Notes under the pieces: generated by a model
What the model was told of the DNA's origin: nothing
Seen by the model: only the letters and a program-made list of their open reading frames with translations
Database searches by the model: none
Assembly (NCBI GenBank): GCA_964591175.1
Contig: CAZQAF010000014.1
Span: forward strand, 1-59,061
Direction of reading: 5' to 3'
DNA: 59,061 nt
Origin: UBA11574 sp964591175
GTDB taxonomy: Bacteria; Desulfobacterota; Desulfobacteria; Desulfobacterales; UBA11574
Translations under genes and position numbers: made by a program
In this document: positions 43,065 to 53,000 of the stretch, in pieces
Numbering within the stretch: position 1 is the first letter of the stretch
Layout of the letters: the number at the start of each line of letters is the position of its first letter

Positions 43065-43897
43065 CCCACAAACATGCTGCTACCCCATATTCCTAAAAAT
43101 GTCTCCCAGGAAAGAAACCGAATCGTAAAAAGACTTGACGTTAATTCCTGTCCCATATTGGATGAAATGAACATGAAAAGAACGAACAATACTCCCAGGC
43201 CGATAATTCCCCCCAGCGCTCCCTGCATCAGACCCTCGATATAAAAAGGGGCTTTGATGAAACCGTCGGTCGCGCCCACCAGCCGCATGATCTCAACCTC
43301 TTTTTGCCGTGAATAGAGGACCAGGCGGATGGTGTTGGCAACAATTAAAACGGTCGCCACCAGAAAAAGACTGCCCATTGCAAATCCGGTTAATCTGAAC
43401 AGGTTGAGAATATTCGTAAACCGTCCCAGCCAAACCTGTCCATATTCGACCTCGTCCACCGGTTGTAAAGATTCCAGACGTGCAGCAAGTTTCCTGATTT
43501 TGTCCTGATTCTGGAAAGATGCCTTAAGCCGAATTTCAAATGCATCCGGGAGAGGGTTTTCTTTCAGGTTGTCCAGCAAGGAAGACTGCCGTTTCAATTG
43601 GTCTTTCAACCGTTTCAACGCCTCTTTTTTTGAAATGAATTGAACATCTTTTACACCTTTCATTTCCTGAATAGCGCGCTGTACCGCCGTCACTTTTATG
43701 TCAGGAATATCGGGTTTCAGATAGACCATTATCCGTATTCCCTTTTTCCATGAATTTACGATAGCGTTTGCATTGATGAAAAACAAAGTGAAAGCACTGG
43801 CAATCAATATGGAAATCGAGATGGTGACGACGGTCACGGTACTCAAAAATCGATGTTCGAGAATATCTTTTATGGCCCGTTTGCAATAAATTATCAT
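43019..43897 (-). CDS. ftsX: Cell division protein FtsX
   Basis: A 292-residue permease-like protein with one N-terminal membrane helix, a periplasmic loop (about 55-165) and three C-terminal helices (VATVLIVANTIRLV, EVEIMRLVGAT). The periplasmic loop contacts EnvC-type activators. Start overlaps the ftsE stop by four bases. Confidence 0.95.
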   Translation of the reverse strand: MIIYCKRAIKDILEHRFLSTVTVVTISISILIASAFTLFFINANAIVNSWKKGIRIMVYLKPDIPDIKVTAVQRAIQEMKGVKDVQFISKKEALKRLKDQLKRQSSLLDNLKENPLPDAFEIRLKASFQNQDKIRKLAARLESLQPVDEVEYGQVWLGRFTNILNLFRLTGFAMGSLFLVATVLIVANTIRLVLYSRQKEVEIMRLVGATDGFIKAPFYIEGLMQGALGGIIGLGVLFVLFMFISSNMGQELTSSLFTIRFLSWETFLGIWGSSMFVGWIGCFVSLKQFLKQ

Positions 43898-44598
43898 TTG
43901 CGCACATCTTGGGGGGGGATTATGGGCAGTATTCGACCCTGTTTCAGATAAATAACCCGGCCGCCTGTGTTGCGGATAAGCTCTTTATCGTGGGTGGCAA
44001 TAATAACCGTAGCGCCTCTGGTATGAAATTTTTTTAAAAGATCAAGAATCACATTAGCGCTGTCTTCATCCAAATTCCCCGTCGGCTCGTCTGCAAGAAT
44101 AATTTTCGGGTCTCCCACAATGGCTCTGGCAACGGCGATTCTTTGCTGTTCTCCACCGGACAGGGTCGGAGGCAGGGAATGAATGCTGTTCTCCATGCCG
44201 ACGGTCCTTAGTACGCTCCTTATTTTTTTTTCGATGAACCGGCGTTTTTTACCGATTGTCTCAAGAACAATGGCGATATTATCGAATACGGTTTTGGTAG
44301 GGATCAACTTGTAGTCTTGGAATATGATGCCAAACTTTCTCCGAAGCATCGGTATTCGTTTATGGGAGATTCTCGACAGATTCATACCGTCGATCAATAC
44401 CTGCCCCTCTGATACGGATTCTCCATAATACAAAAGCTTTAACAAGGAGGTTTTTCCTGCTCCGCTGGGGCCGGTGATAAAGAGAAAATCATTTTTTGAA
44501 ATGTCAACGGTAACATCGCTGAGCGCTTTAACGGCGCCGTAGTTCTTATGAACATGGAACAGACGAATTATCGAGCCTTTGCCCTGAGGATCAATCAT
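43894..44598 (-). CDS. ftsE: Cell division ATP-binding protein FtsE
   Basis: A 234-residue ABC ATPase. It has Walker A GPSGAGKTS, signature LSGGEQQR and Walker B IILADEPTGNLDE. It works with FtsX to transmit cytoplasmic ATP hydrolysis to the EnvC-like activator. Overlaps its neighbours by four bases on both sides. Confidence 0.96.
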   Translation of the reverse strand: MIDPQGKGSIIRLFHVHKNYGAVKALSDVTVDISKNDFLFITGPSGAGKTSLLKLLYYGESVSEGQVLIDGMNLSRISHKRIPMLRRKFGIIFQDYKLIPTKTVFDNIAIVLETIGKKRRFIEKKIRSVLRTVGMENSIHSLPPTLSGGEQQRIAVARAIVGDPKIILADEPTGNLDEDSANVILDLLKKFHTRGATVIIATHDKELIRNTGGRVIYLKQGRILPIIPPQDVRK

Positions 44599-45920
44599 TC
44601 AATCACTTCCTGCCCAATCGCGCGATAGAGTTTTGCCTTTGAGATCTTAAATCTGTATAAGGCATTGTAATAATTCGTCATGGTTTTCGTAAGCAATGTT
44701 TGTGCAATGAGCACATCGGTTTGCGTGGCGATTTGTTCCTTATACCGTTCCTGGTTGATCCTGAAGTTTTCCTTGGCTTGTTCAATGGCTGTTTCAACGG
44801 TTTTGATCGCCCTTTCGGCCTGCTCGGTCGTCAAGTATGCCGTCTTGACTTCCAAACGGATATTGTCAACAATTTCTTGCTTTTTAATCTTTGCCTGAGA
44901 CCATTGGGCATATTTTTCTTTAACGCCATATGAGGTTCGTCCCCATTCCCAGAAATTCCATTTCGCCACGGCGCTGATCTGCCATCCGCTGGGATCATAT
45001 ATTCCGGGGCCGCCGTTAACATCCCATTGGGTTCCGCGCTCGAAATAATTTCCCTCAAGATCGACGGTCGGATAGTAATCTTTTTTGGCGAGCTGGTATT
45101 GTTTTTGGGAAATAGTGACGTCCAAATCGGCGATCCTGATTTCCCATCGATTTTTTTCGGCCTTGGAAAGACAATATTCAAGGGTCCTGCTAAAAGGCGT
45201 ATAGGTTAGGATATCTTTCAAAATAACGGGCGCATTGAGTGGTCTTCGAAGGAGTGTATTGAAGTTCGACTCGGCAGTGTTCATGTTGTTTTTTGCGTCG
45301 ATGAGGTCTTGTTTGGCATTGGCCAATTCAACCTGGGCCTGCAACAAATCGTTCAAGGATGTCATTCCGACCTTATAAAAATTTTCAGCAACATCCTTTT
45401 GGGCGCTGATCTGCACAACGGTCTGTTGAGCGACATCATACAGCTTTTGTGTCTGCAGCAGTTGAAAATAAGCATTTTTTGCATCCAGAATAATGTTCTG
45501 CCGGGTCATCTCTTCGGTAACTTTGGCTTTATTCAGACCGAGCTTTGCGATATCGTATTGTCTCAGCAATTTAAATCCCGTAAATATCGGTTGACTGAAT
45601 GACGTAACAAAGCTGTATTGTTTCTCCGGCGTAAATACAAAACCGCCGGTCGTTACGCCATTGTCCAGCCGGTCATATTGATACGATGTGCTGAATGTGG
45701 GATAAAATTGCGTTCGTTGTGCTTTTTTTACAGCCTGAGATGCAGCGGTTCCTTCCCGGGTGGATTTTAACCCGAGATTCACCTTTAAAGCGCTTTCAAT
45801 GGTCTGCTTGAGGGTAAAAATTCTAACAGGTTCCTGCGCATTGGAAGCTTGGGCAAACAGCATCGATTGCATGACAACCAGACAGAACAATAGCCGAATC
45901 CAACTTTTTTTAACCATCAT
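44595..45920 (-). CDS. TolC-family outer membrane efflux protein
   Basis: A 441-residue protein with a signal peptide (to AQASNAQ) and two TolC-type helical repeats (AKQDLIDAKNNMNTAESNFNTLLRRPL and QAKENFRINQERYKEQIATQTDVLIAQTLL). It should form a trimeric outer-membrane duct. No inner-membrane pump or adaptor is adjacent; it leads the ftsEX operon and overlaps ftsE. Confidence 0.92.
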   Translation of the reverse strand: MMVKKSWIRLLFCLVVMQSMLFAQASNAQEPVRIFTLKQTIESALKVNLGLKSTREGTAASQAVKKAQRTQFYPTFSTSYQYDRLDNGVTTGGFVFTPEKQYSFVTSFSQPIFTGFKLLRQYDIAKLGLNKAKVTEEMTRQNIILDAKNAYFQLLQTQKLYDVAQQTVVQISAQKDVAENFYKVGMTSLNDLLQAQVELANAKQDLIDAKNNMNTAESNFNTLLRRPLNAPVILKDILTYTPFSRTLEYCLSKAEKNRWEIRIADLDVTISQKQYQLAKKDYYPTVDLEGNYFERGTQWDVNGGPGIYDPSGWQISAVAKWNFWEWGRTSYGVKEKYAQWSQAKIKKQEIVDNIRLEVKTAYLTTEQAERAIKTVETAIEQAKENFRINQERYKEQIATQTDVLIAQTLLTKTMTNYYNALYRFKISKAKLYRAIGQEVIE

Positions 45921-46245
45921 TATCTTTTATCCTTGCGTTAAGACAAAATATAAAACCGTTAATCAGCTCCATCCGCTATGATAAAATATTCGTCAATCTT
46001 TCACCTATAGCCTTTTCGATCATTAACCAAATCACATGTCAAGGGTTTTTGATTGACCCGCGCGGGGTTAATTGCTATTTGTTTTTTAGAGTTGAAGGAG
46101 TGCTGTCACCAGTTTTCCTTACTCAAAGCCTCCGCTGAATCCCATTAAACAGGCTTCTTCCATTTCGGTGGAGGCTTTTTTATATCGAATCAAGGCCTTA
46201 AAATCAATAGTTTCCTATAAACCAGGGGACGGTTGAAATTACATT
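45921..46245. other. Intergenic region with an orphan terminator
   Basis: Lies upstream of the TolC-like gene and downstream of the C39/TPR gene. Besides the hairpin at 46125-46184, no gene was recognised. Confidence 0.5.
46125..46184 (+). terminator. Orphan plus-strand terminator (possible small RNA end)
   Basis: aaagcctccgctgaa (46125-46139) pairs with ttcggtggaggcttt (46164-46178) over 15 positions including G-U pairs, followed by a T tract. No plus-strand gene precedes it, so it may end an unannotated small RNA beginning near 46050-46100. Confidence 0.6.
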
Positions 46246-47193
46246 TCATTTGGATTGAATCTCCTTGAGGGTTTTTTGATATGCAGAACTAAAAGGACCG
46301 CCCAAAGCGACCGCTTTTCGGGCGGCCGCCAGCGCTTCTTTCTTTCGTCCCTGTTCAAAAAGGATTTGTGCGAGATTATTAAACGCCGAACCCGAATTCG
46401 GATGCAAACGAATGGTTTTTCTGAAGGCAGCCTCAGCATCTTCAAGCTTTCCGAGGGCATAATAGCAGTTGCCGATGCCCATCAGCGCCGGAAGACTGCC
46501 GGGCCATCGTGTCAGCACGGTTTGGTATCCGTTGATGGCATCTCGAAACCGGCGGGCTTTTTCAAGCCCCAACACGGCTTTCAAAAACAGATCTTCTTTA
46601 ACGACAGCAGGTAATTGGGTCGGTCGAAGAACAACGATTCCCCAATGATGGCTGCGGGCCCATGTATTTTCAAACACCCAAAACGATAAAATTTCTCGAA
46701 CGGTATTGCCCGAACGAAGAATCACCCTTTTTTCAGTCAAGTCATAGCCGATCACCAACGCATAATGCCAAACAGGATACCATGACAATCCGAGATTTTG
46801 CAAAACAACCACCGGATTCCCGGCAGCCACTTCTTTAAACAGGTCTTCCGGGCCCGGCAACACATAAGCGATTCTGCCGTTTCGACGGGCCGCGCCGATC
46901 AATGCGGATTGCAAGCTGCCTTTTTTCTCGGGTGTAAAGACCTCGCCGGTCAATTTTTCCGGCGTTATGGAAAGACCGCTCCATCGGAGCGCCTCGGCAA
47001 GGGCTGCAGGACCGCACTGATAGGCCTTTTGAGGGAAAAAGGGGACCCCGTCAAGTTCGAAATGGTCGGGAATGCCGCCTGTTTTTTGCAAAAGTACCGA
47101 AGAACGAAAACCCGCGCATCCTGAAAACAGAACACCGGCAAAAATGATCAGAACCCACCCATATGATCGTAAATATTTATGTTTGTTTGCCAT
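46246..47193 (-). CDS. C39-like cysteine peptidase / TPR lipoprotein (PA2778 type)
   Basis: A 315-residue lipoprotein with lipobox LFSGC (Cys26). A papain-like C39-type domain follows with C60 in YQCGPAALAEALRW and His in WHYALVIGYD. The C-terminal half (about 200-310) has three TPR motifs (ALMGIGNCYYALGKLEDAEAAF, NNLAQILFEQGRKKEALAAA). It may cleave or bind peptides in the periplasm. It follows the TamA-like gene by nine bases. Confidence 0.85.
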   Translation of the reverse strand: MANKHKYLRSYGWVLIIFAGVLFSGCAGFRSSVLLQKTGGIPDHFELDGVPFFPQKAYQCGPAALAEALRWSGLSITPEKLTGEVFTPEKKGSLQSALIGAARRNGRIAYVLPGPEDLFKEVAAGNPVVVLQNLGLSWYPVWHYALVIGYDLTEKRVILRSGNTVREILSFWVFENTWARSHHWGIVVLRPTQLPAVVKEDLFLKAVLGLEKARRFRDAINGYQTVLTRWPGSLPALMGIGNCYYALGKLEDAEAAFRKTIRLHPNSGSAFNNLAQILFEQGRKKEALAAARKAVALGGPFSSAYQKTLKEIQSK

Positions 47194-47202
47194 GGCAGCT
47201 CT

Positions 47203-50037
47203 CTAAAATCTAAATCCGAGCGTAAAATGAAACCGCCCGGCGCTTTCACCGGGTTTTCTATCCAGTTTATGGCCGTAATAAACGCCGACCGGGCCGATGG
47301 GCGTAAAATAGTGAAGCCCCATGCCGATGGAAGAACGAAACTCATCCGAACCTTCGTTGACAACCGCATTTCTGATACTGCCGATATCGTAAAAAAAAGA
47401 CAGTTCGAAATCAGATCCCAAACCAATCCGGGTTTCGAAATTGCCCAAAATCGAAGTTAACCCTCCCACGGCCTTGCCGGATGCATCAAAACGAAGGAGG
47501 TTTTGATCAAACCCCCGTACCGTGGATGTCCCGCCCAGGAAAAAAAGCTGGTCTTCCGGGATGTTGGCCGCACCATCGAAGGGGGTGATATCCCCGATCC
47601 GTCCCCTTAGGGCAAACGTTATGTTTTTTATGGGCGTATAATATTTTCGAGTCTCGAAACGATATCTGAAAAAATCATCCAGAGAATCATGGATTCCTTT
47701 GGAAACATCCAGGATCAAAGAGGAATAAAGCCCTTTTTTGGGCCGGATAAAGGAATCGACGTCGTTATAGACCAGGGAAGGGCTTATCGTCAGAATTTCT
47801 CTGGATCCAAAGGTAATGTCTTCGTCGATGGCAATGGGCTCCGAATCACGCGGGTAGGTGGTTTTATACGAATAAACAAAGGAGAGATCTGCGTTAAATT
47901 TTTGATAAAATTTGCGACTGAAGGATATTGAAACGCCCTTTTCTCTGGTGCCGAAATTAGTATTGAACGCCTCTTTCTTTTCACTAAATACGTTAATTGC
48001 CGACTTGATTCGGGTTCCCAGAAACCGGGGATCGGAAAAGCCCAAATCTCCCAGATACCCGATCTGGCTGATTTCTCCGCCCGCCCACAGGTGCTTGTTC
48101 AATCCAAAAAGATTCCGGTCACCGGAGAGGATATTTGCGTAAAATCCTCTTTCGGTGTCATATCCTCCACCGGTCTGAATATAGTAAGGCTTTCTTTCCT
48201 CGGGTTCCGTCAGCAGGTTTACGCTATTCGACTTTTCCTTTAAGCCGAAAGTTTCAAAGCGGACGGTGTCGAATGCATCGATATCGCGGATATTGCGCTG
48301 GGAACCCAAAAATTTCTTCAAAGAAAACGGCTCACCCGGATCGAGTTCCATCTCATTTTGTATCACGCGTCTTTTCGTAATAAAATTTCCGACAGATGCG
48401 ACGTGACCCATTTTCACAAATGGTCCCTGGTCAACCTTATAGGTGACGGCAGCCTCATGAGTGTCCTTGTTGATGATCGCGCTCCCCTTTACATTGACAT
48501 GGGGGTATCCTTTTTCGGAAATCATTGAAGATAGCGTATTTTCATCGCTTTGCACCATGTAGCTGCGAAAAGGCAATCCCTTTTTCAAATTAACGGCCCG
48601 AAGGGCTTCGGATTCCGACAACAGCGCTAGACCGGGAAATGTAACGGATGCCACACGAACTTCGGCACCTTCCGAAATGTTAAACGTAACATCCACGCGT
48701 TCCTTGTTTTCTCTGATGTCTTTTTTGATTGCGATATCACTTTTTACCACGACATCGGGATATCCACGCTTCAGGTAAAGGGCTGTTACCGAGCGCTTGT
48801 CTTCATCCAGAATTTTTGAAACAAATACACCTTTTCTGAAGATTCCCGGCAGCTTTGTCAAAATCGCATTCTTGATTTTCCCGGCATCCAGCGCGTTGTT
48901 TCCGGTAATTTGAACTGAATTTACAATGTATTGCGGGCCTTCAGCAATGATAAATCGGATTTTTCGTATGGATCGACCTCTTTGTTGTTTGATTTCGGAT
49001 TTCATTTCTATCCGGCAATCTTTATACCCTGCGTTAAGGTAGCGTTTTTTTATGTTTCGTATACTTTTGATCAGACCGAAATCTTTCTCATTGCCCTGCT
49101 TAAACAGAATGAGATCTTTTTTCAATCGATAATCCCCAAAGGCCGTGTTGCCCTGAAACTCAATATCATACCGGGGTCCTTCATGAATGTTTAAAGCAAT
49201 GGAAACATTTTGAGTTTGGGCATCCTTGTCAACAACGCGATTCACCGAAACGTCGGGATACCCTTTTTTTCGGTAGAACAGGATCAGATTTTTGATGTCA
49301 TTATCGAGATCTTTTTTCCTAAAACGCCTCATAAAATCCGGAACCCACCGTGATTTGTATGTTTTGAGGCGAAATTCGAGACGTTTTTTTGAAAAGGCCC
49401 GGTTTCCATTGATGTCAAATCGCCGAACATGAAAAAAATAACCCTTGTCGATATCAACATAGACAATCACGTTTCCGTCCGCAGGATCGTCCTTGACCTG
49501 TAAATCAGCCTTCGGCGCGATATATCCTTCCGCTTTGAAAAGCCGAATAACCGCGGCCTTTTTAGCGGAAAACATTTCCGGATGATATCCGTCCCCCGGC
49601 CGGAGCTGCATGGCGTTGAGAATTTCTCTTTCCAGCAAAGGGAACTCACCGTTGATCTTGATATCTTTGACGCGGGGATAGGGCGTCACTTGAAAATGAA
49701 TCGCCAGCCGATCATCTTTTTCGGATGTTTCGAAAACATGGACCGCTTTGAATACTTTCGACGATTTCAAAGCCTCGAGTGAATCCTTGAAGCGTTTGGG
49801 TGAAAACGGCTCTCCCTGGCGGATGAAAATGAGATGGTTTACGACGCCAGCCCAGGGGCGCACATCTCCGTTTATCCCTTGAACATCAACAATAATTTTT
49901 GACACAATGGGCTCGGATCCGTCCGGTTTCTCTCTTTTTGCATTTGCAGCATCTTGGACAAAAAGGAAGATGAGCATCCACAAAATTACGGCTATTGTTA
50001 TCTTAACTTTAAGCTGAGGTCGTGTCATCTGAACCAA
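47203..50037 (-). CDS. TamA/BamA-like Omp85 protein with seven POTRA repeats
   Basis: A 944-residue outer-membrane protein. After a signal sequence I count seven POTRA repeats of about 80 residues by their recurring patterns (ingredients like INGN..., GYPDV..., EGP) between residues 45 and ~610. A C-terminal beta barrel (about 620-944) with D15 family motif GGTSTVRGFD and a final RFHFTLGFRF follows. BamA has five POTRAs and TamA three. It is adjacent to a TamB-like gene. The start may be TTG at 50037 or the ATG nine bases later. Confidence 0.9.
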   Translation of the reverse strand: MVQMTRPQLKVKITIAVILWMLIFLFVQDAANAKREKPDGSEPIVSKIIVDVQGINGDVRPWAGVVNHLIFIRQGEPFSPKRFKDSLEALKSSKVFKAVHVFETSEKDDRLAIHFQVTPYPRVKDIKINGEFPLLEREILNAMQLRPGDGYHPEMFSAKKAAVIRLFKAEGYIAPKADLQVKDDPADGNVIVYVDIDKGYFFHVRRFDINGNRAFSKKRLEFRLKTYKSRWVPDFMRRFRKKDLDNDIKNLILFYRKKGYPDVSVNRVVDKDAQTQNVSIALNIHEGPRYDIEFQGNTAFGDYRLKKDLILFKQGNEKDFGLIKSIRNIKKRYLNAGYKDCRIEMKSEIKQQRGRSIRKIRFIIAEGPQYIVNSVQITGNNALDAGKIKNAILTKLPGIFRKGVFVSKILDEDKRSVTALYLKRGYPDVVVKSDIAIKKDIRENKERVDVTFNISEGAEVRVASVTFPGLALLSESEALRAVNLKKGLPFRSYMVQSDENTLSSMISEKGYPHVNVKGSAIINKDTHEAAVTYKVDQGPFVKMGHVASVGNFITKRRVIQNEMELDPGEPFSLKKFLGSQRNIRDIDAFDTVRFETFGLKEKSNSVNLLTEPEERKPYYIQTGGGYDTERGFYANILSGDRNLFGLNKHLWAGGEISQIGYLGDLGFSDPRFLGTRIKSAINVFSEKKEAFNTNFGTREKGVSISFSRKFYQKFNADLSFVYSYKTTYPRDSEPIAIDEDITFGSREILTISPSLVYNDVDSFIRPKKGLYSSLILDVSKGIHDSLDDFFRYRFETRKYYTPIKNITFALRGRIGDITPFDGAANIPEDQLFFLGGTSTVRGFDQNLLRFDASGKAVGGLTSILGNFETRIGLGSDFELSFFYDIGSIRNAVVNEGSDEFRSSIGMGLHYFTPIGPVGVYYGHKLDRKPGESAGRFHFTLGFRF

Positions 50038-50043
50038 TTTTTC

Positions 50044-53000
50044 CTATCGAAATTCAAGTCTGAATTGAATCTCGGCGCCATAATTCCCGTCGTTATCCTC
50101 AAAGGCGTTCAGCAGCAGCGTTTCAAGCAATTTATATTCCGTGATGACTTTTTGAATGACCTTTGCGCTTTTAGTCTGCACACCGTATTTGACGGTTACC
50201 CTTTTGGAAAGCTCTTTGCCCACGGTAACTTTCACCTCATCCGACTCCCCCGCATTTTTAGCGCCATTATATTCTAACGCCACAACATCCAGACCCGTGG
50301 CATTTTTGATGTCCTTTTGAGCGTTCTCTGCAAGAACATCGGCAAGCATCTGTTTTGGAGAGAGCGATGAACCCCCCTGTCCCGCGATCAGCTCCTGTGT
50401 TGTTTTTCCGGTGATCAGCAAAGACAGAATGTCCTGCTCGCTTTCCGATGGATCTGAAGAAAGATTAAACTTCAGGTTATCCAATGTTCCGGATACATTT
50501 AAAAATACGGTCCACTCCCGAATTTTAACGTCACCTTGGATGTCAACCGTCGGCTCTATTTTATACGGGTTTATAAAATCCAAAACCCCTTTTTTGACAT
50601 GGAACTCATTTCTTCGGAAATATATCGTTCCGGAATCGACTTCAGCCCTTCCGCTGATAAGCGGGTGATTCACCGTCCCGTGTATAGAAAGATCAGGTTT
50701 GATCGTCAACAAAGCGATATTATTATCAACCACAAAAGGATCTTTATATCTGATTCTGCAATCTATGCTCATGTTATCGAAAATGGGCCAGGGGGTCATC
50801 GACGATTCCAACGGACCTGCCCGTGACGCTTCGCCAATGCTTTCGATGGGATTTAAGCTAACATCTTTAATATACCGTCCCTCAAGAATCGTTACATCTC
50901 CTTTTATCAGAGACTTTTCCGGCGAGCCCCGAACATCCAGTTCGGAGTTCAACCGGACATCCAACAGGTCGGGAATGGTAATGGGAAGGTTATCCGCCGT
51001 CAACTTGAGTCCGAAGTTTGATAGTCGATAACGATCGAGATCGCCCCTACCTGAAAGCGCGAATCGACCGGCGCCCAGCATTCCTTTGATATTGTCAAAC
51101 ACAACCGCTTTGGAAGTGGCCCGAACATGTCCGTTGACATCGTGAAATTTTTGAAAAAGACCGGGAATCATAACGTTGCCGTTTTCGATGGCGGCATCGA
51201 ATTCAACAGCCGGTTGCGAACCGTTATCGCGGACATGAAGCGAAATACGGACTGTACCGCCGGCCTCGGAAATGGAATCCGTAACCATTGGAAGAATGCT
51301 GAAAGGAATGACTCCGTGGCCGTTCACGTCGATATTTCTCCATAATTTCCCGGTGCCCGAAATCGTGAGATGGCCCTTTTCGAGTAAAGAGAGTCGCATT
51401 TTCGGAATCGTTATTTCATCCCTGTTCACGAAAATTCCAAGATCCTTGCCCGTAACCAGTGCCGTATTTTTCCAGAAAAGTGCCAGTCGGGCGATTTTAA
51501 TCGAACCATCGATGCGTAACGGCGCGCGCAATTTGCCTTTGACGTCGATGATTCCGGTGACGGCGCCGTTGAGTTCTTTGCTGCCGAAAAGCTGTAAATA
51601 AGGCGTCAAATTCGTTTGGTCAAAACGGACGGATGTTGAAAAAGATCGGGTCTGCAATTCATATGTTGCCTTCAGGTCAAAGTTCGGTCCGCCGTCAATA
51701 TACGCGGTTTGATTCTCAACGCCGATGTTAAAGGAAATTTTTTGAAGCTTTTTGTTTGTAAACATCAGGCCGGCGAGAATCGCCTGGCCCTTGAATTTAG
51801 GATGTGAAAAGTCACTTTTTCCGGCCAAATTAAAAGATATTTTCCCCTCATTCGTTTTTAAAAATGCTAATTTTTGGATATTTTTAATTGAAATTTCATT
51901 GGAGGCCATATGGAGCTCATACTGTTTGTTCAAAGATACCCAGCCTCTCAATACGATTTTCTCTCCCGGAACGACGGCGAGCGTTAAGGGGTCGATCTCG
52001 GCGCGATCACCGTCGATGTGCGAGGCCAGGTGAACATCATGGATCTTCTGGATGCCGAAATCGACATTTTTCCCATAAACTTCAAGTTTTCCCTTGGGGT
52101 GGGTCATATCCCCTTTAAAACGGCCGTTCAGATCGAATTTTCCTGCCATGCCTTGGACAAAATCATTAAGAGACAGGCTGTTTCCAGCCAGCTCGGCTGT
52201 AAAATCAGGATGCCGGAGAAACCGCATGTTCATAGGATCCAAGATTTGAAGGTCCCCGGAAAGATCGACGATGGAATTACCGCTGGTAATTTTTCCCCGA
52301 TTCAGGGTAAGCCGGCCTTTTGAAAACTGAAAGTTCCCTTCGACGCTGCCGAACCGGACGTTCTTAAATTTTAAGCGATCCCCTCTTAGCCGGGCATCCA
52401 CAAACGGCTCGCTCCAGGTTCCGGACATCTTTCCGTTTATATTCATCTTTCCTTGAATATCCTTAATACCCAGTTTTGACAGGATCCCGGACAAATCAGG
52501 GGCGTTCAGCCCGAAATGAGCCGATAGCTTGCGGGAAAAAACATCATAGCTGCCGTTCATATCATACCGTGCACCATTTGCTTCCGCCGCCAGATTCCGA
52601 ATCGTGATACGTCCCCCGGCCATGCCCGCCTTTGCCGTCACATGAACATCAATGGGCGCAAGTCTTTTTGCATCAGCCAATTTATCCCCATAAACCTCAA
52701 GGGTCGTTTCGGCCCGGAGCGATCTCGGGTCGATCCCTTTGCCTTCAAGGTCAATGATGGCGCGTACGGCGCCTTTTAGACCGGATATTCCCGGCGCCAT
52801 ATTTTCCAATTGAGAGACTTTTTGTCGGATTAAAAATTTGTAGGAGACGGCGTCTGCAACAAACCCTGAAGTCAAGACGTCATCGGAAAATGCCTTGTCA
52901 AAATCCACATCACCCTTGATATCGAACCGGCCCCAGGGGGTATTTGCATTTGCGTCAATGATATTCAGATGTTTGTTTTTCAGACGGCCGTTCAAACGAA

